DNA of 14,147 nucleotides, from positions 1 through 14,147 of the forward strand of contig DATFWQ010000137.1 in assembly GCA_035259145.1 (NCBI GenBank), given 5' to 3'. Below, piece after piece: positions 1 to 6,820 of this stretch. The notes beneath the pieces are model-generated. The model searched no databases, was not told where the DNA came from, and saw only the letters and a program-made list of their open reading frames with translations. The number at the start of each line of letters is the position of its first letter. The stretch's first letter is position 1. The translations under genes and the position numbers were made by a program. Source of the DNA: CF-161 sp035259145 (lineage in GTDB: Bacteria > Chloroflexota > Dormibacteria > Dormibacterales > Dormibacteraceae).

Positions 1-4
1 GCTC

Positions 5-131
5 CAGCCAGGGTGGCTGCGGCACCCCCGAGCTGCCTCCTTACCGCTGCTTCCTTCCGGACCTGACGGGGTTCGGAGACCCGGGCTGCGCAGGTCCCAG
101 CCTTCAACGCTTTCCACCCCGGCCCTGGCTG
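5..131 (-). ncRNA. ffs: Signal recognition particle RNA, small bacterial (4.5S) type
   Basis: Read on the minus strand, positions 82-48 contain the near-invariant SRP domain IV core: GTCAGGTCCGGAAGGAAGCAGC with its GGAA tetraloop and the asymmetric internal loop that binds Ffh. The ends pair: 123-131 is complementary to 5-13 (nine base pairs, CAGCCAGGG with CCCTGGCTG), closing a hairpin of about 127 nt. There is no room for an Alu domain, so it is the short form. The RNA forms the SRP with Ffh and targets membrane proteins co-translationally, fitting a neighbourhood full of membrane proteins only by coincidence. In many high-GC Gram-positives ffs lies just upstream of dnaX, which would then be off the left edge (inference). 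The exact 5' and 3' ends are set from the stem and may be off by several bases. Confidence 0.92.
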
Positions 132-168
132 ATGGCCCGGACCTCGGAAGGGAATTCGACCCGGCTAT

Positions 169-195
169 GGCGGATTGCCGGTGCAGGGAACCGCC
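169..195 (-). terminator. Candidate hairpin downstream of the nuo-like operon
   Basis: GGCGG at 169-173 pairs with CCGCC at 191-195, extended by TT/AA with one bulge, with a loop of about 12 nt. It starts 30 bp past the phosphatidyltransferase stop codon and lies before the SRP RNA. There is no T-run after it on the minus strand, so it is at best a weak or U-tract-less terminator. Rest of 132-225: no clear promoter for the SRP RNA could be picked out. Confidence 0.25.
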
Positions 196-225
196 AGCTC
201 CCCGTCTAGCGCGGCCTCAGAAAGT

Positions 226-909
226 CTACCGGCCCAGCAGCGCCTGGCGATTCGCCCAGAAGAGGTTTCCAAACGTCGCCAGTGCAGCTACAGGGATGAT
301 GACCTCCGACAGCCGCAAAAGGAGGCCTCCTGAGCTCCAGCCGAGGCCGTGCAGCAGGGCCACCCCTCCTAATAGAACGCCGATCAACGTCGTCGAGGCC
401 TGACCGAGAGGCGTGTGCTGCAGCGCTGGGCGCCGGCCCGCCAGCAACAACAGGCCACCGGCGACCGCAGGCAGTGCGTAGCGAAGCACCACGACGCCGG
501 CCAGCCACAGCGGGTAGCTGACACCGACAACGAGCCCGATGGCCACCGCTCCCAGGAACAGCCCGTCGACCACCGGGTCCAGGGCGCCCCCTAGCCGGCT
601 CGGCCGCTCGAACCGCCGCGCAATCGCACCGTCGATGACGTCGCTCAAGCCCGCAAGGGACACGACTATCGCCAGTTGGAGCAACCTGGAGGGGTCTACC
701 GAGTAGACCACTGCCGGCGCCGCAAGGTGAGCCCGGGCCAACGTCACCTGGTTGGCGGCCCGCGGCACCATAGCGCCGGCGAGCACGAGCACGCCGAACC
801 AGACCAGAAGCAGCTCCCGACCACCAGGTTTCGCCAGCCCGAGCCATGCCAGATCGGCGACCAGAAACACGGCGCTCCCGGCCATGCCCACCGGCGCCGG
901 CCGGATCAC
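226..909 (-). CDS. CDP-alcohol phosphatidyltransferase family membrane protein
   Basis: A 227-residue integral membrane enzyme expected to transfer a phosphatidyl group from CDP-diacylglycerol to an alcohol acceptor at the cytoplasmic membrane. The complete family signature D-x2-D-G-x2-A-R-x8-G-x3-D-x3-D is present: D90, D93, G94, A97, R98, G107, D111 and D115. An N-terminal ANxxTLAR segment (about 52-59), usual just before the second helix, is also visible. About six hydrophobic helices are seen. The acceptor (glycerol phosphate, inositol phosphate or other) cannot be read from the motif, so no pgsA/pgsA1 symbol is given. The GTG at 909 overlaps the nuoN stop as GTGA, implying translational coupling; it has little Shine-Dalgarno. 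An alternative is the ATG at 885 (219 aa), preceded by GGTGG. It is the last gene of the nuo-like operon, an unusual partner for complex I-type genes. Confidence 0.85.
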   Translation of the reverse strand: MIRPAPVGMAGSAVFLVADLAWLGLAKPGGRELLLVWFGVLVLAGAMVPRAANQVTLARAHLAAPAVVYSVDPSRLLQLAIVVSLAGLSDVIDGAIARRFERPSRLGGALDPVVDGLFLGAVAIGLVVGVSYPLWLAGVVVLRYALPAVAGGLLLLAGRRPALQHTPLGQASTTLIGVLLGGVALLHGLGWSSGGLLLRLSEVIIPVAALATFGNLFWANRQALLGR

Positions 910-2300
910 GGCAGTTTGAGCGCAGCCGCTCCCTGAAGCGCCAGGCCGCTGATCGGGTTGGCCAGGAGCGTGTACAGCAGCACCATGAGCGCAGGCACAA
1001 GAGTGACCGGCGACCACGTGCGCTCCGGCATCCTCGCTCCACGGCCCGTCCGGGGCTGGTCGGGGCTGGTCTCGAGATACAGCAGTCGAATCACGCGGAC
1101 GGCTGCGACTACCGACAGCAGCGACCCCAGCAGCCCTACCGCAAGCAGCCAGGCCAGGTTCGAGCGGACAAGCTCAGCCGCCACCGCAAACTGGCCCACG
1201 AAACCGGCCAGCGGGGGTGCACCGGCCAGCGACAGCAGCAGGACGACGAGGCCCAGCGCACGCAGCGGCTGATTCCGCCGCAAAGCGGCCAGCTGCAGGC
1301 CCTCCTCGCCACGAGCCAGGGCAGGTGCCGCGGTCGCGGCCAGAAGGAGGGCACCCATCACCAGAAGGGCACCGGCGGAGCCGCGGCGGTCGTGCGCAGC
1401 GAGGCCTGCGCTTACCCAGCCGACCTGGGCCACCAGCAGCCACGCAGCAACTGCCCGCGGGGACCCGGCGGTCGCCGCTCGAAGACCGCCCAGCAGCATT
1501 GCCGCCGCACTGAGAACGGCCAGCCATGGCCACCAGGCCATGTTGACCGACTCAAGTCCAGCTAGCAGCCTGGCTGCCACGATCGCCGCAACCCCTACGA
1601 GAAGGCCGCCAAGCGCGCCTGCACCGAGGGGCGTCACCGAGAGGCCGCCTTCAACGGCCAGCCACTGGAAGGGCGCCAGCCCGAGCCGGATGGCCACGCC
1701 GGTTAGAGTCAGCAGCACCGCGAGCGTCAGCGATAGGTTCACGGAACTTGGGCGGAGGGCTGTCCGCAGCCCCGCCAGAGACGCGTCCCCGGCCGTCGCG
1801 ATCAGGAAGGCGAAGCCAACGGCCAGCAGGGCCGCTCCCACCGCCGAGGTGAGCAGCAGGCGCGTGCCTGCCTCACGAGCGCTCAGGCCTGCTACAGCGA
1901 TGGCCGCCAGAGCTGCCACCTCCAGGCCGGCCCAGAGTGCGACCAGCGAAGTCGCCGAAGCAGCCACCATGCCGCCGAAGGCGACCACGAAAACAGCGGG
2001 CAGAGGGTTTTCCTCCAACTCACTCGGGGACCAAAGGCTGCTGGCGATCAGCACGATCAGCCCGAGCAGGAGCGCGGCCTTGGCGAACAGGGCAAAGCGG
2101 TCCTGCTGCCAGCCACCGTCGAAGAGGGTGCCGACTGCGGCCCCCAGCCAGAGCTCCAGACCGAGGGCCACCACCGCGGCCACCAGCGCGGCCGCACCGA
2201 ACCAGGCTCGGTAACTGGGAGGCAGCACGCGGCGCCCCAGGAGCAGCAGCAGCGACGTGCCCAGGATCACCACCTCGGGAGCGAGTGCAGTCGTCCTCAT
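906..2300 (-). CDS. nuoN: NADH-quinone oxidoreductase subunit N-like membrane protein (divergent)
   Basis: A 464-residue, multi-helix antiporter-like subunit of the complex I membrane arm, close to the usual NuoN length. The opening (about 1-22), the DRFALFAK segment near 67-74 and the GFVGQF motif near 366-371 identify it as NuoN rather than L or M. Key positions, by hand alignment with E. coli NuoN: the TM5 glutamate (E133) is kept as E127 in AGLEVAAL; the TM7 lysine (K217) is R205 in AIRLGLAPF; the TM8 lysine (K247) falls on hydrophobic or glycine residues near 235; the TM12 lysine (K395) is Q370. In canonical complex I these residues form the proton half-channels, so pumping by this subunit is doubtful. 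Start ATG overlaps the nuoM stop as ATGA; the 3' end overlaps the next gene as GTGA. Confidence 0.85.
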   Translation of the reverse strand: MRTTALAPEVVILGTSLLLLLGRRVLPPSYRAWFGAAALVAAVVALGLELWLGAAVGTLFDGGWQQDRFALFAKAALLLGLIVLIASSLWSPSELEENPLPAVFVVAFGGMVAASATSLVALWAGLEVAALAAIAVAGLSAREAGTRLLLTSAVGAALLAVGFAFLIATAGDASLAGLRTALRPSSVNLSLTLAVLLTLTGVAIRLGLAPFQWLAVEGGLSVTPLGAGALGGLLVGVAAIVAARLLAGLESVNMAWWPWLAVLSAAAMLLGGLRAATAGSPRAVAAWLLVAQVGWVSAGLAAHDRRGSAGALLVMGALLLAATAAPALARGEEGLQLAALRRNQPLRALGLVVLLLSLAGAPPLAGFVGQFAVAAELVRSNLAWLLAVGLLGSLLSVVAAVRVIRLLYLETSPDQPRTGRGARMPERTWSPVTLVPALMVLLYTLLANPISGLALQGAAALKLP

Positions 2301-4060
2301 GGCGATCGGGCCGGCGATGCCGAGGCTGAAGGCGACGGCGACGGCGAGGGCGAGGGAGACGGCGAGGGCGAGGGAGACGGCGAGGTCGAGGGAGACGGCG
2401 AGGCCGACGGAGACGGACTGCTCGCCGGCGTCGGTAACGGCGTGGGTGCGTATGCCGATGCAAGGTCTGCCGTGGTCGTGTTCACGATGTTCACCAGGCC
2501 CGGGTCCACGACGGGGATGCCGAACAGCTTGGGCCCACTCGGGACCAGGCCCACCCAGAGCAGGGCTCCGACCAGGATCCCGAGGTACCAGGAATCGGCC
2601 AGCGATGCGTCCGCCGGTGTCGGGGCATCGGGGTTCGGTGCCCCGAACGCCACTCGATGCATCAACCGCGCGATTGCCACCGCCGCCAGCAGCAGACCGA
2701 CCAGGACGGCGATGGCGGCTCCCGGCTGCGTGCGGACGGAGCCGAGGAAGACCATCAGGCTCGAGGGGAAGGTGGCCAGGAAGGGCACTCCCAGCACCGC
2801 CAGGCAGCCCACCAGCAAGAGCCAGGACAGCTTCGGAGTACGTCCGGCCAGGCCGGCCGCCAGTCCGAGGCTTCGCGCCTGCGCCCGATCAGCCAGCGTC
2901 GCCGCTGAGCCGGCCACCAGCGCCGCGGCCAGTCCGCCCGCGAACAACAGCATGACCGTGCCAACAAGCGACAGCGGACTGAGGCCCGCCACGCCGAGCA
3001 CGGTCACGCCGCCGGGTATGAGCGCAAGGTAGGCAGCAAGCCGTCGCACGTCCGATGTGTTCAGCGCAGCGACCACCGCATACAGCACCGTCAGCGCCGC
3101 CAGCGCACCGAGAAAGGGTGCGAGTGTGCGGGACGCATCGTGCTCGATGCCGGCCAGAAGACGGATCAGCACGTAGCCGCCGAGCCGGCTCGCCGTCCCG
3201 GCAACGAGGACCACGACCCCGGCGGGCGCCTCGGCGAGGAGTTCCCGCGCCCAACCGTGGAACGGCACGAGCGGCAACCGGGTCAGGGCGGCGACCGCGA
3301 ACAGGATGCCGATGATCAGCTGCAGGCGTCCCGAGGGGGCAGCCTTGCTCAAGGTATCCAGGTCGAAATCGGAAGAGCCGGCCGCGGTGTAGAGAATCAG
3401 GATGCCCGCCATCAGAGCGGCGGTGCCCAGCCCCCAGTAGGCAAGCAGCCGCCCGGCTGCGGCAGACCGGCGGGGGCCGCCCCAGCCCGCGGTAAGCACG
3501 GCGACCGGAACGGTCGCGGCCGCCCAGAACAGCAGCAGCATGAAGAGATCCCGAGAGACCGCGACGCCGTTGATGGCGGCCTGAACGAGCAGAAACATGA
3601 CGAAGTAGGTGCGCGCTCCCTCCCGTACGTCCCACGAGGCCAGCGTCGCTGCAAGTCCGACCAGGCCGTTCAGCAGAAGGAGAGCCATCCCGATGCCGTC
3701 GACGCCCAGGTGATAGTTGATGCCAAGCGAGGGCAGCCACGGCAGCTTCTCTTCGAACTGCAGGCCACTGGTGTAGGCCTGGAGCTGTGAGTACCCGATT
3801 ATCACCAGGGCGAGGGCGGCCGCGTTGGTCCAGAACGCTATCCCGAGGAACGTGCGCCGCTGGCCAGTGCGCGGCTCAGGGACGATTGCGGTCACCAGCG
3901 CCATAACCGCCGGGCCCCACACCAGCAGACTGAGGAGAAAGCTGAACCCGATGACGTTGGCGCCGAAATTGACCTGTGCCGGGGTAGCCGACGGTGTCGG
4001 GATTGCGGCCATCAGGGGGGCGCCCGCGCCCAACGCGTGAAGCACCGCAACCAGGCTCAT
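2297..4060 (-). CDS. nuoM: NADH-quinone oxidoreductase subunit M-like membrane protein (divergent) with Ser/Pro tail
   Basis: A 587-residue antiporter-like subunit. Residues 116-131 (YHLGVDGIGMALLLLN) are the characteristic NuoM entry to TM4, and RLPLVPFHGW (261-270) is the TM7 region. Against E. coli NuoM by hand: TM5 E144 is A180 (FWAAATVP); TM7 K234 is R261; TM8 K265 is R292 (SRLGGY); TM12 E407 aligns with S434. All four ion-path residues are therefore changed while the fold signature persists. After the last helix (about 490-510) and a short polar stretch, residues 539-587 are almost only Ser, Pro, Thr and Ala, mostly alternating Ser-Pro. NuoM normally ends soon after its last helix, so this tail is an addition; with 14 helices it should lie on the same side as the N-terminus, probably extracytoplasmic (inference). 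Start ATG overlaps the nuoL stop (ATGA), with AGGG 9 nt upstream. Confidence 0.87.
   Translation of the reverse strand: MSLVAVLHALGAGAPLMAAIPTPSATPAQVNFGANVIGFSFLLSLLVWGPAVMALVTAIVPEPRTGQRRTFLGIAFWTNAAALALVIIGYSQLQAYTSGLQFEEKLPWLPSLGINYHLGVDGIGMALLLLNGLVGLAATLASWDVREGARTYFVMFLLVQAAINGVAVSRDLFMLLLFWAAATVPVAVLTAGWGGPRRSAAAGRLLAYWGLGTAALMAGILILYTAAGSSDFDLDTLSKAAPSGRLQLIIGILFAVAALTRLPLVPFHGWARELLAEAPAGVVVLVAGTASRLGGYVLIRLLAGIEHDASRTLAPFLGALAALTVLYAVVAALNTSDVRRLAAYLALIPGGVTVLGVAGLSPLSLVGTVMLLFAGGLAAALVAGSAATLADRAQARSLGLAAGLAGRTPKLSWLLLVGCLAVLGVPFLATFPSSLMVFLGSVRTQPGAAIAVLVGLLLAAVAIARLMHRVAFGAPNPDAPTPADASLADSWYLGILVGALLWVGLVPSGPKLFGIPVVDPGLVNIVNTTTADLASAYAPTPLPTPASSPSPSASPSPSTSPSPSPSPSPSPSPSPSPSASASPARSP
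2343..2414. repeat. 18-bp tandem repeat, four copies, encoding the NuoM Ser-Pro tail
   Basis: On the plus strand the unit GGCGAGGGCGAGGGAGAC occurs at 2343-2360 and, identically, at 2361-2378. It recurs at 2379-2396 with one change (T for G) and at 2397-2414 with two changes. Hexamer-like degenerate copies (ggcgac) flank it at 2331-2342. Each unit encodes three Ser-Pro pairs in the NuoM frame. Multiples of 6 keep the frame, so slippage would only change tail length. Confidence 0.9.
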
Positions 4061-6012
4061 CGGCTGAAGCCCTGACCCACCAGCGCGAATGCGGCGGCCA
4101 GCACCACCGCCAGCGCCAGCACAGTCGGGAGCCAGGGCAGGCCACGCTCGGCCGATCCAGCCAACCCACCCGCAGCCGTGAAGGCGCTGCCCACGCCCGC
4201 CTCCGCAGCCGGCAGGCCCACGTCCTCCACTCCTCGCGCCAGCTGATTCCCAGGGCGAGCGACCAGGCGGTCGTACAACGCATTGACCTGCTCCCGGAGG
4301 GCGCCTGCCAGGTCACCGAGCGTGGTGCCGACCAACAAGCCCTGATCCTTGCGTGCACCGAACGCCACGGTTGCGGCCAGGACGCCGCCCAGCGGGGCCA
4401 TCAGCCACAGAACGTCCGTTCCCATGGCTACAGCCTGACCGCCGGCCCCGAGAAATCCAATCCAGCCTGTTAAGAGGGTGGCGCCCAGGGCTACAACTGC
4501 TGCGCCCAGGCACAGGTACGCCGCGAGAGCGACCGCGGCGGGCAGTTCGCGGACGCGCTCCGGCTCGAACGCGCGCCGTCGCCGGAGAGGACCGTGGGCC
4601 ACCGCGAAATATGGACGAAAAGTCGAGAATGCCACCAGAGCCAGCGCGACCGCAAGGGCGATGCCGGCCGGCCAGCTCGTGCGCAGCATGACGGTTCCAA
4701 CGCCGTCCAGTGACAGCACGACCGCAGCCGCCAGGAGCCCCGCGGAAGTGGCCGGCATGTGCCGCCACCCTCCCCCTGTGGCGCGCATGTCGACGGTCCG
4801 CATCGCGCCGGCGGCCGACGTTCCGGCCAGCAGCATCCCCGCACGACCGCCGGCGGCGGCCAGGAGCGCACTGAAGGCTATGGAGGCCGACGATCTGTAG
4901 AGCAACCCATACAGGGTGAGCGCCACCGCGCCGGAGGACGCCAGCAAGATCGAGCGTCGAAGCTCCACTCCCACCAGGCCCAGCAGCGGCCCCACCACGG
5001 CCGCGACGCCAAGCGTGTAGCCGGCGATCAGCAGAGCCTGAACGCCCGCTGCGCCCATGAGCGGCAGCATTTTCAGCAACAGTGCGCCGGCCAGCACGGG
5101 CCACACGCCGGCCACTGCTGCCACCGACGCCGCCGGCGCGTCCACCGTGGCCGTCTGCCACGCCGTGAAGGGCCAGATTGAAGCCCTGACCGCAGCGGCC
5201 ACGAACATGAGGATGGCCGCAGCGGTCAGCGACTTGAGACCCACGCCCGGCGTGGTGGTGAGCGCGGAGAATAGATTGTCCAGCGTCAGCGTTCCGAAGC
5301 GCGAGTACAGGATGCCCACGCCGCAGAGGAGTGCCAGGTCCCCGGCGAACGGGATCGCCAGCGCCACCCGGCCGCGCTGGCCAGCCCCCTCCGTTCCCCA
5401 GCGGTGGCCCAGCAGGAGGTAAGTACCAAGGCCGGTCAGCAGCCAGAAGGCCAGCAGCTCGGCAAGGTCGCCACTCACGACGACGCCGGCCGCTCCGAGG
5501 GCGAACAGCAGCACGTTGACGTGGAATCGCACCGGTCCCTGCTCGCCGCGGCCAGCCACACGGTGCCACGCCAGGCATCCGATCAGAACCAGAAGCACGG
5601 CGACCAGCGCAGCCAGCGCTGCGTGGTCGAGGCGAATCGCGAGGTCGATGCCGAAGCCCTGGAAGCGCTGCTCGCCTGTGAAAGCCACCGTGATGTTGAT
5701 CCACTGGTAGGCCGTCTTGTACGGCGACGACTGGTGGATGCGTGCCCAGCCGACGAGCACCGTCGTCAGGAGCATCACCACCAGTGTGGTCGTGGCGACG
5801 TTGGCGGCACCCCGGCGACTGCGCACACTGCCCAGGAGCAGCACGTAGCCTACAAGCGGAGCGGCGAGGATCAGCGGCACCGCCCACGGCAGCGTTGTCG
5901 CCGGGTCGAATCCTCCGCGGCGGCCAGCAGACGCAGCGGACGCCGCTGAAGCGGCAAGGGCAATCCCTGTGCCGTGGATGGCCGGGAAGGTGGTCAGGGC
6001 GGAGAGGCTCAG
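4057..6012 (-). CDS. nuoL: NADH-quinone oxidoreductase subunit L-like membrane protein (divergent), CTG start
   Basis: With the start chosen here the protein is 651 residues, a normal NuoL length. It has the antiporter core, the GTLTLDNLFSAL segment after TM6 (240-251) and a C-terminal part (about 580-650: ALYDRLVARP, an amphipathic stretch, then a final helix) matching the lateral helix HL and TM16 that clamp the membrane arm. Against E. coli NuoL by hand: TM5 E144 is L191 (after W190); TM7 K229 is R276; H254 is A301; TM12 K399 falls near W447. So the subunit keeps architecture but not the proton-path residues. Start: there is no ATG/GTG/TTG between the nuoK stop and the first conserved helix that is better placed. 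CTG at 6012 overlaps the nuoK TGA as CTGA and has AGGAGG 8 nt upstream. The in-frame ATG at 6213 would run through almost all of nuoK and adds non-hydrophobic, Arg/Gly-rich sequence. A GTG near the first helix (residue 45) is possible but would trim the N-terminus. Confidence 0.85.
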   Translation of the reverse strand: MSLSALTTFPAIHGTGIALAASAASAASAGRRGGFDPATTLPWAVPLILAAPLVGYVLLLGSVRSRRGAANVATTTLVVMLLTTVLVGWARIHQSSPYKTAYQWINITVAFTGEQRFQGFGIDLAIRLDHAALAALVAVLLVLIGCLAWHRVAGRGEQGPVRFHVNVLLFALGAAGVVVSGDLAELLAFWLLTGLGTYLLLGHRWGTEGAGQRGRVALAIPFAGDLALLCGVGILYSRFGTLTLDNLFSALTTTPGVGLKSLTAAAILMFVAAAVRASIWPFTAWQTATVDAPAASVAAVAGVWPVLAGALLLKMLPLMGAAGVQALLIAGYTLGVAAVVGPLLGLVGVELRRSILLASSGAVALTLYGLLYRSSASIAFSALLAAAGGRAGMLLAGTSAAGAMRTVDMRATGGGWRHMPATSAGLLAAAVVLSLDGVGTVMLRTSWPAGIALAVALALVAFSTFRPYFAVAHGPLRRRRAFEPERVRELPAAVALAAYLCLGAAVVALGATLLTGWIGFLGAGGQAVAMGTDVLWLMAPLGGVLAATVAFGARKDQGLLVGTTLGDLAGALREQVNALYDRLVARPGNQLARGVEDVGLPAAEAGVGSAFTAAGGLAGSAERGLPWLPTVLALAVVLAAAFALVGQGFSR

Positions 6013-6284
6013 CGGGCGAGCCTCCTGCGCGTCCAGGCTGCGCCCAGGATCGAGGCAGCCAGGCCCATGAAGCAGACCAGTGCCGCCAGCTCCTGACCCG
6101 TCTCGGGGCTGTGGCCGGCACCCGCGAATCTGGTCACGCCGGCCATGCAGATCGCGGCACCGGCGCTCAGCGCCGGAAGCGCCGCCAGCGCGGAACCCCC
6201 GTCGCGACGCCAAACGCCGGCCAGTGCGCCGCCGGACAGCAACGCGGCACCGACGACCAGGGCGTGGGCAAAGGACGGAGTCAT
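6009..6284 (-). CDS. nuoK: NADH-quinone oxidoreductase subunit K-like small membrane protein lacking both membrane glutamates
   Basis: A 91-residue, three-helix protein placed exactly where nuoK belongs, between J and L, with the same size and helix spacing as NuoK (about 100 aa). It starts MTPS and has the Arg-Arg pair after helix 1 (R26-R27) and the terminal Arg cluster (86-88). In E. coli NuoK two buried glutamates, E36 (GLEIMINA) and E72 (AAEASIGLA), link the quinone module to the antiporter subunits and are essential. Here the E36 position is P37 (ALPALSAGA) and the E72 position is A76 (GLAASILGA). The only acidic residues (D28, E61, E65) are in loops. Identification rests on position, length and the local AAS-I similarity, so a strongly derived NuoK is the best reading. 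ATG overlaps the nuoJ stop (ATGA); the stop overlaps nuoL (CTGA). Confidence 0.72.
   Translation of the reverse strand: MTPSFAHALVVGAALLSGGALAGVWRRDGGSALAALPALSAGAAICMAGVTRFAGAGHSPETGQELAALVCFMGLAASILGAAWTRRRLAR
6021..6026 (-). promoter_or_regulatory. Strong Shine-Dalgarno AGGAGG deciding the nuoL CTG start
   Basis: The plus-strand CCTCCT at 6021-6026 reads AGGAGG on the minus strand, inside the end of nuoK. The spacer to the CTG at 6012 is 8 nt (CTCGCCCG), an optimal distance. No other start in reach has such a site. Confidence 0.75.
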
Positions 6285-6781
6285 GACCGCCGGCCTCGCG
6301 CGAGAGCGCCCACGGCCAGGGCGATCATCACGGCGGCGCCGACCGCATCGACTGCCAGTGCGTCACGCGCGAAGAAGACGCGACCCAGGGCCGAAGCTGT
6401 GACTCCCGCACTGCCGGAGCCCGCGTTCTGAAACGACCCGCCCGCAGCCGCTGCCACGAGCAGGACAAACAGCGACGCCGTCGCGGCAACGCCGGCCAGC
6501 GTGACGGGTCCAGCCTCACCCAACCAGCCCGGACGCGCCGAGGCGGTTCCTCGATCCTGGCCACCTCCCCCGACGAGCAGCGCCGACGCGCCGAGGCAAA
6601 CCAGGGCCAGGAGAGCCACCAGCCAGGCCGAGAAGCTGAACAGCACCCCGGACGTCCCGACGGCCACCCCGACCAAGCCCAACAGACGCCTGGACGCGAT
6701 GGCAGACAGCGCAGCCGTGAGCGCCCCCACCACTGCCAGGATCGCGAAGGCGTAGAAGACGATTGTCAGAACGAGATCCAA
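6281..6781 (-). CDS. nuoJ: NADH-quinone oxidoreductase subunit J-like membrane protein (divergent)
   Basis: A 166-residue, five-helix membrane protein and the first nuo-like gene of the operon. N-terminal VFYAFAILAVVGAL (8-21) is the classic NuoJ opening, and LGRVFFARDALAVDAVGAA (132-150) corresponds to the conserved loop and TM5 entry (family LG..LF..Y...FE.AS..L). In helix 3 the family motif VYAGAIMVLF, carrying the conserved tyrosine at the pi-bulge (E. coli Y59), reads VCLGASALLV: tyrosine is C62, followed by four glycines (71-74). The conserved glutamate of TM5 is D145. The start is TTG, preceded by GGAG with a 5-nt spacer. The stop overlaps nuoK as ATGA. No nuoH, nuoI or other peripheral-arm gene precedes it. 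Confidence 0.75.
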   Translation of the reverse strand: MDLVLTIVFYAFAILAVVGALTAALSAIASRRLLGLVGVAVGTSGVLFSFSAWLVALLALVCLGASALLVGGGGQDRGTASARPGWLGEAGPVTLAGVAATASLFVLLVAAAAGGSFQNAGSGSAGVTASALGRVFFARDALAVDAVGAAVMIALAVGALARGRRS

Positions 6782-6789
6782 ACGGGCTC

Positions 6790-6817
6790 CGTTTCAGCTC
6801 TTCTCCGGTCTGAAACG
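6790..6817. repeat. Hairpin between the small membrane ORF and nuoJ
   Basis: CGTTTCAG at 6790-6797 is the exact inverted complement of CTGAAACG at 6810-6817 (8-bp stem, 12-nt loop). The right arm can alternatively pair with TTCAG at 6820-6824 (CTGAA-acgcg-TTCAG, 6810-6824). The stem begins 8 nt before the nuoJ TTG and covers part of its ribosome-binding region, since the GGAG lies at 6787-6790. It could attenuate, process or modulate nuoJ translation; this is inference from structure only. Confidence 0.45.
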
Positions 6818-6820
6818 CGT

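Noticed and set aside
910..1017. Longer start (ATG 1017) for the phosphatidyltransferase
   Set aside because: It would overlap nuoN by over 100 bp and adds a Cys/Gly/Pro-rich segment unlike the family N-terminus.
2257..2463. Repeat-containing frames on both strands over the NuoM tail (RRLPRP- or RARETA-type repeats)
   Set aside because: These are out-of-frame translations of the 18-bp tandem repeat within nuoM and have no independent support.
6013..6213. Extension of nuoL to an in-frame ATG at 6213
   Set aside because: It would overlap nuoK over most of its length, adds Arg/Gly-rich non-hydrophobic sequence not found in NuoL, and the CTG at 6012 has a far better ribosome site.
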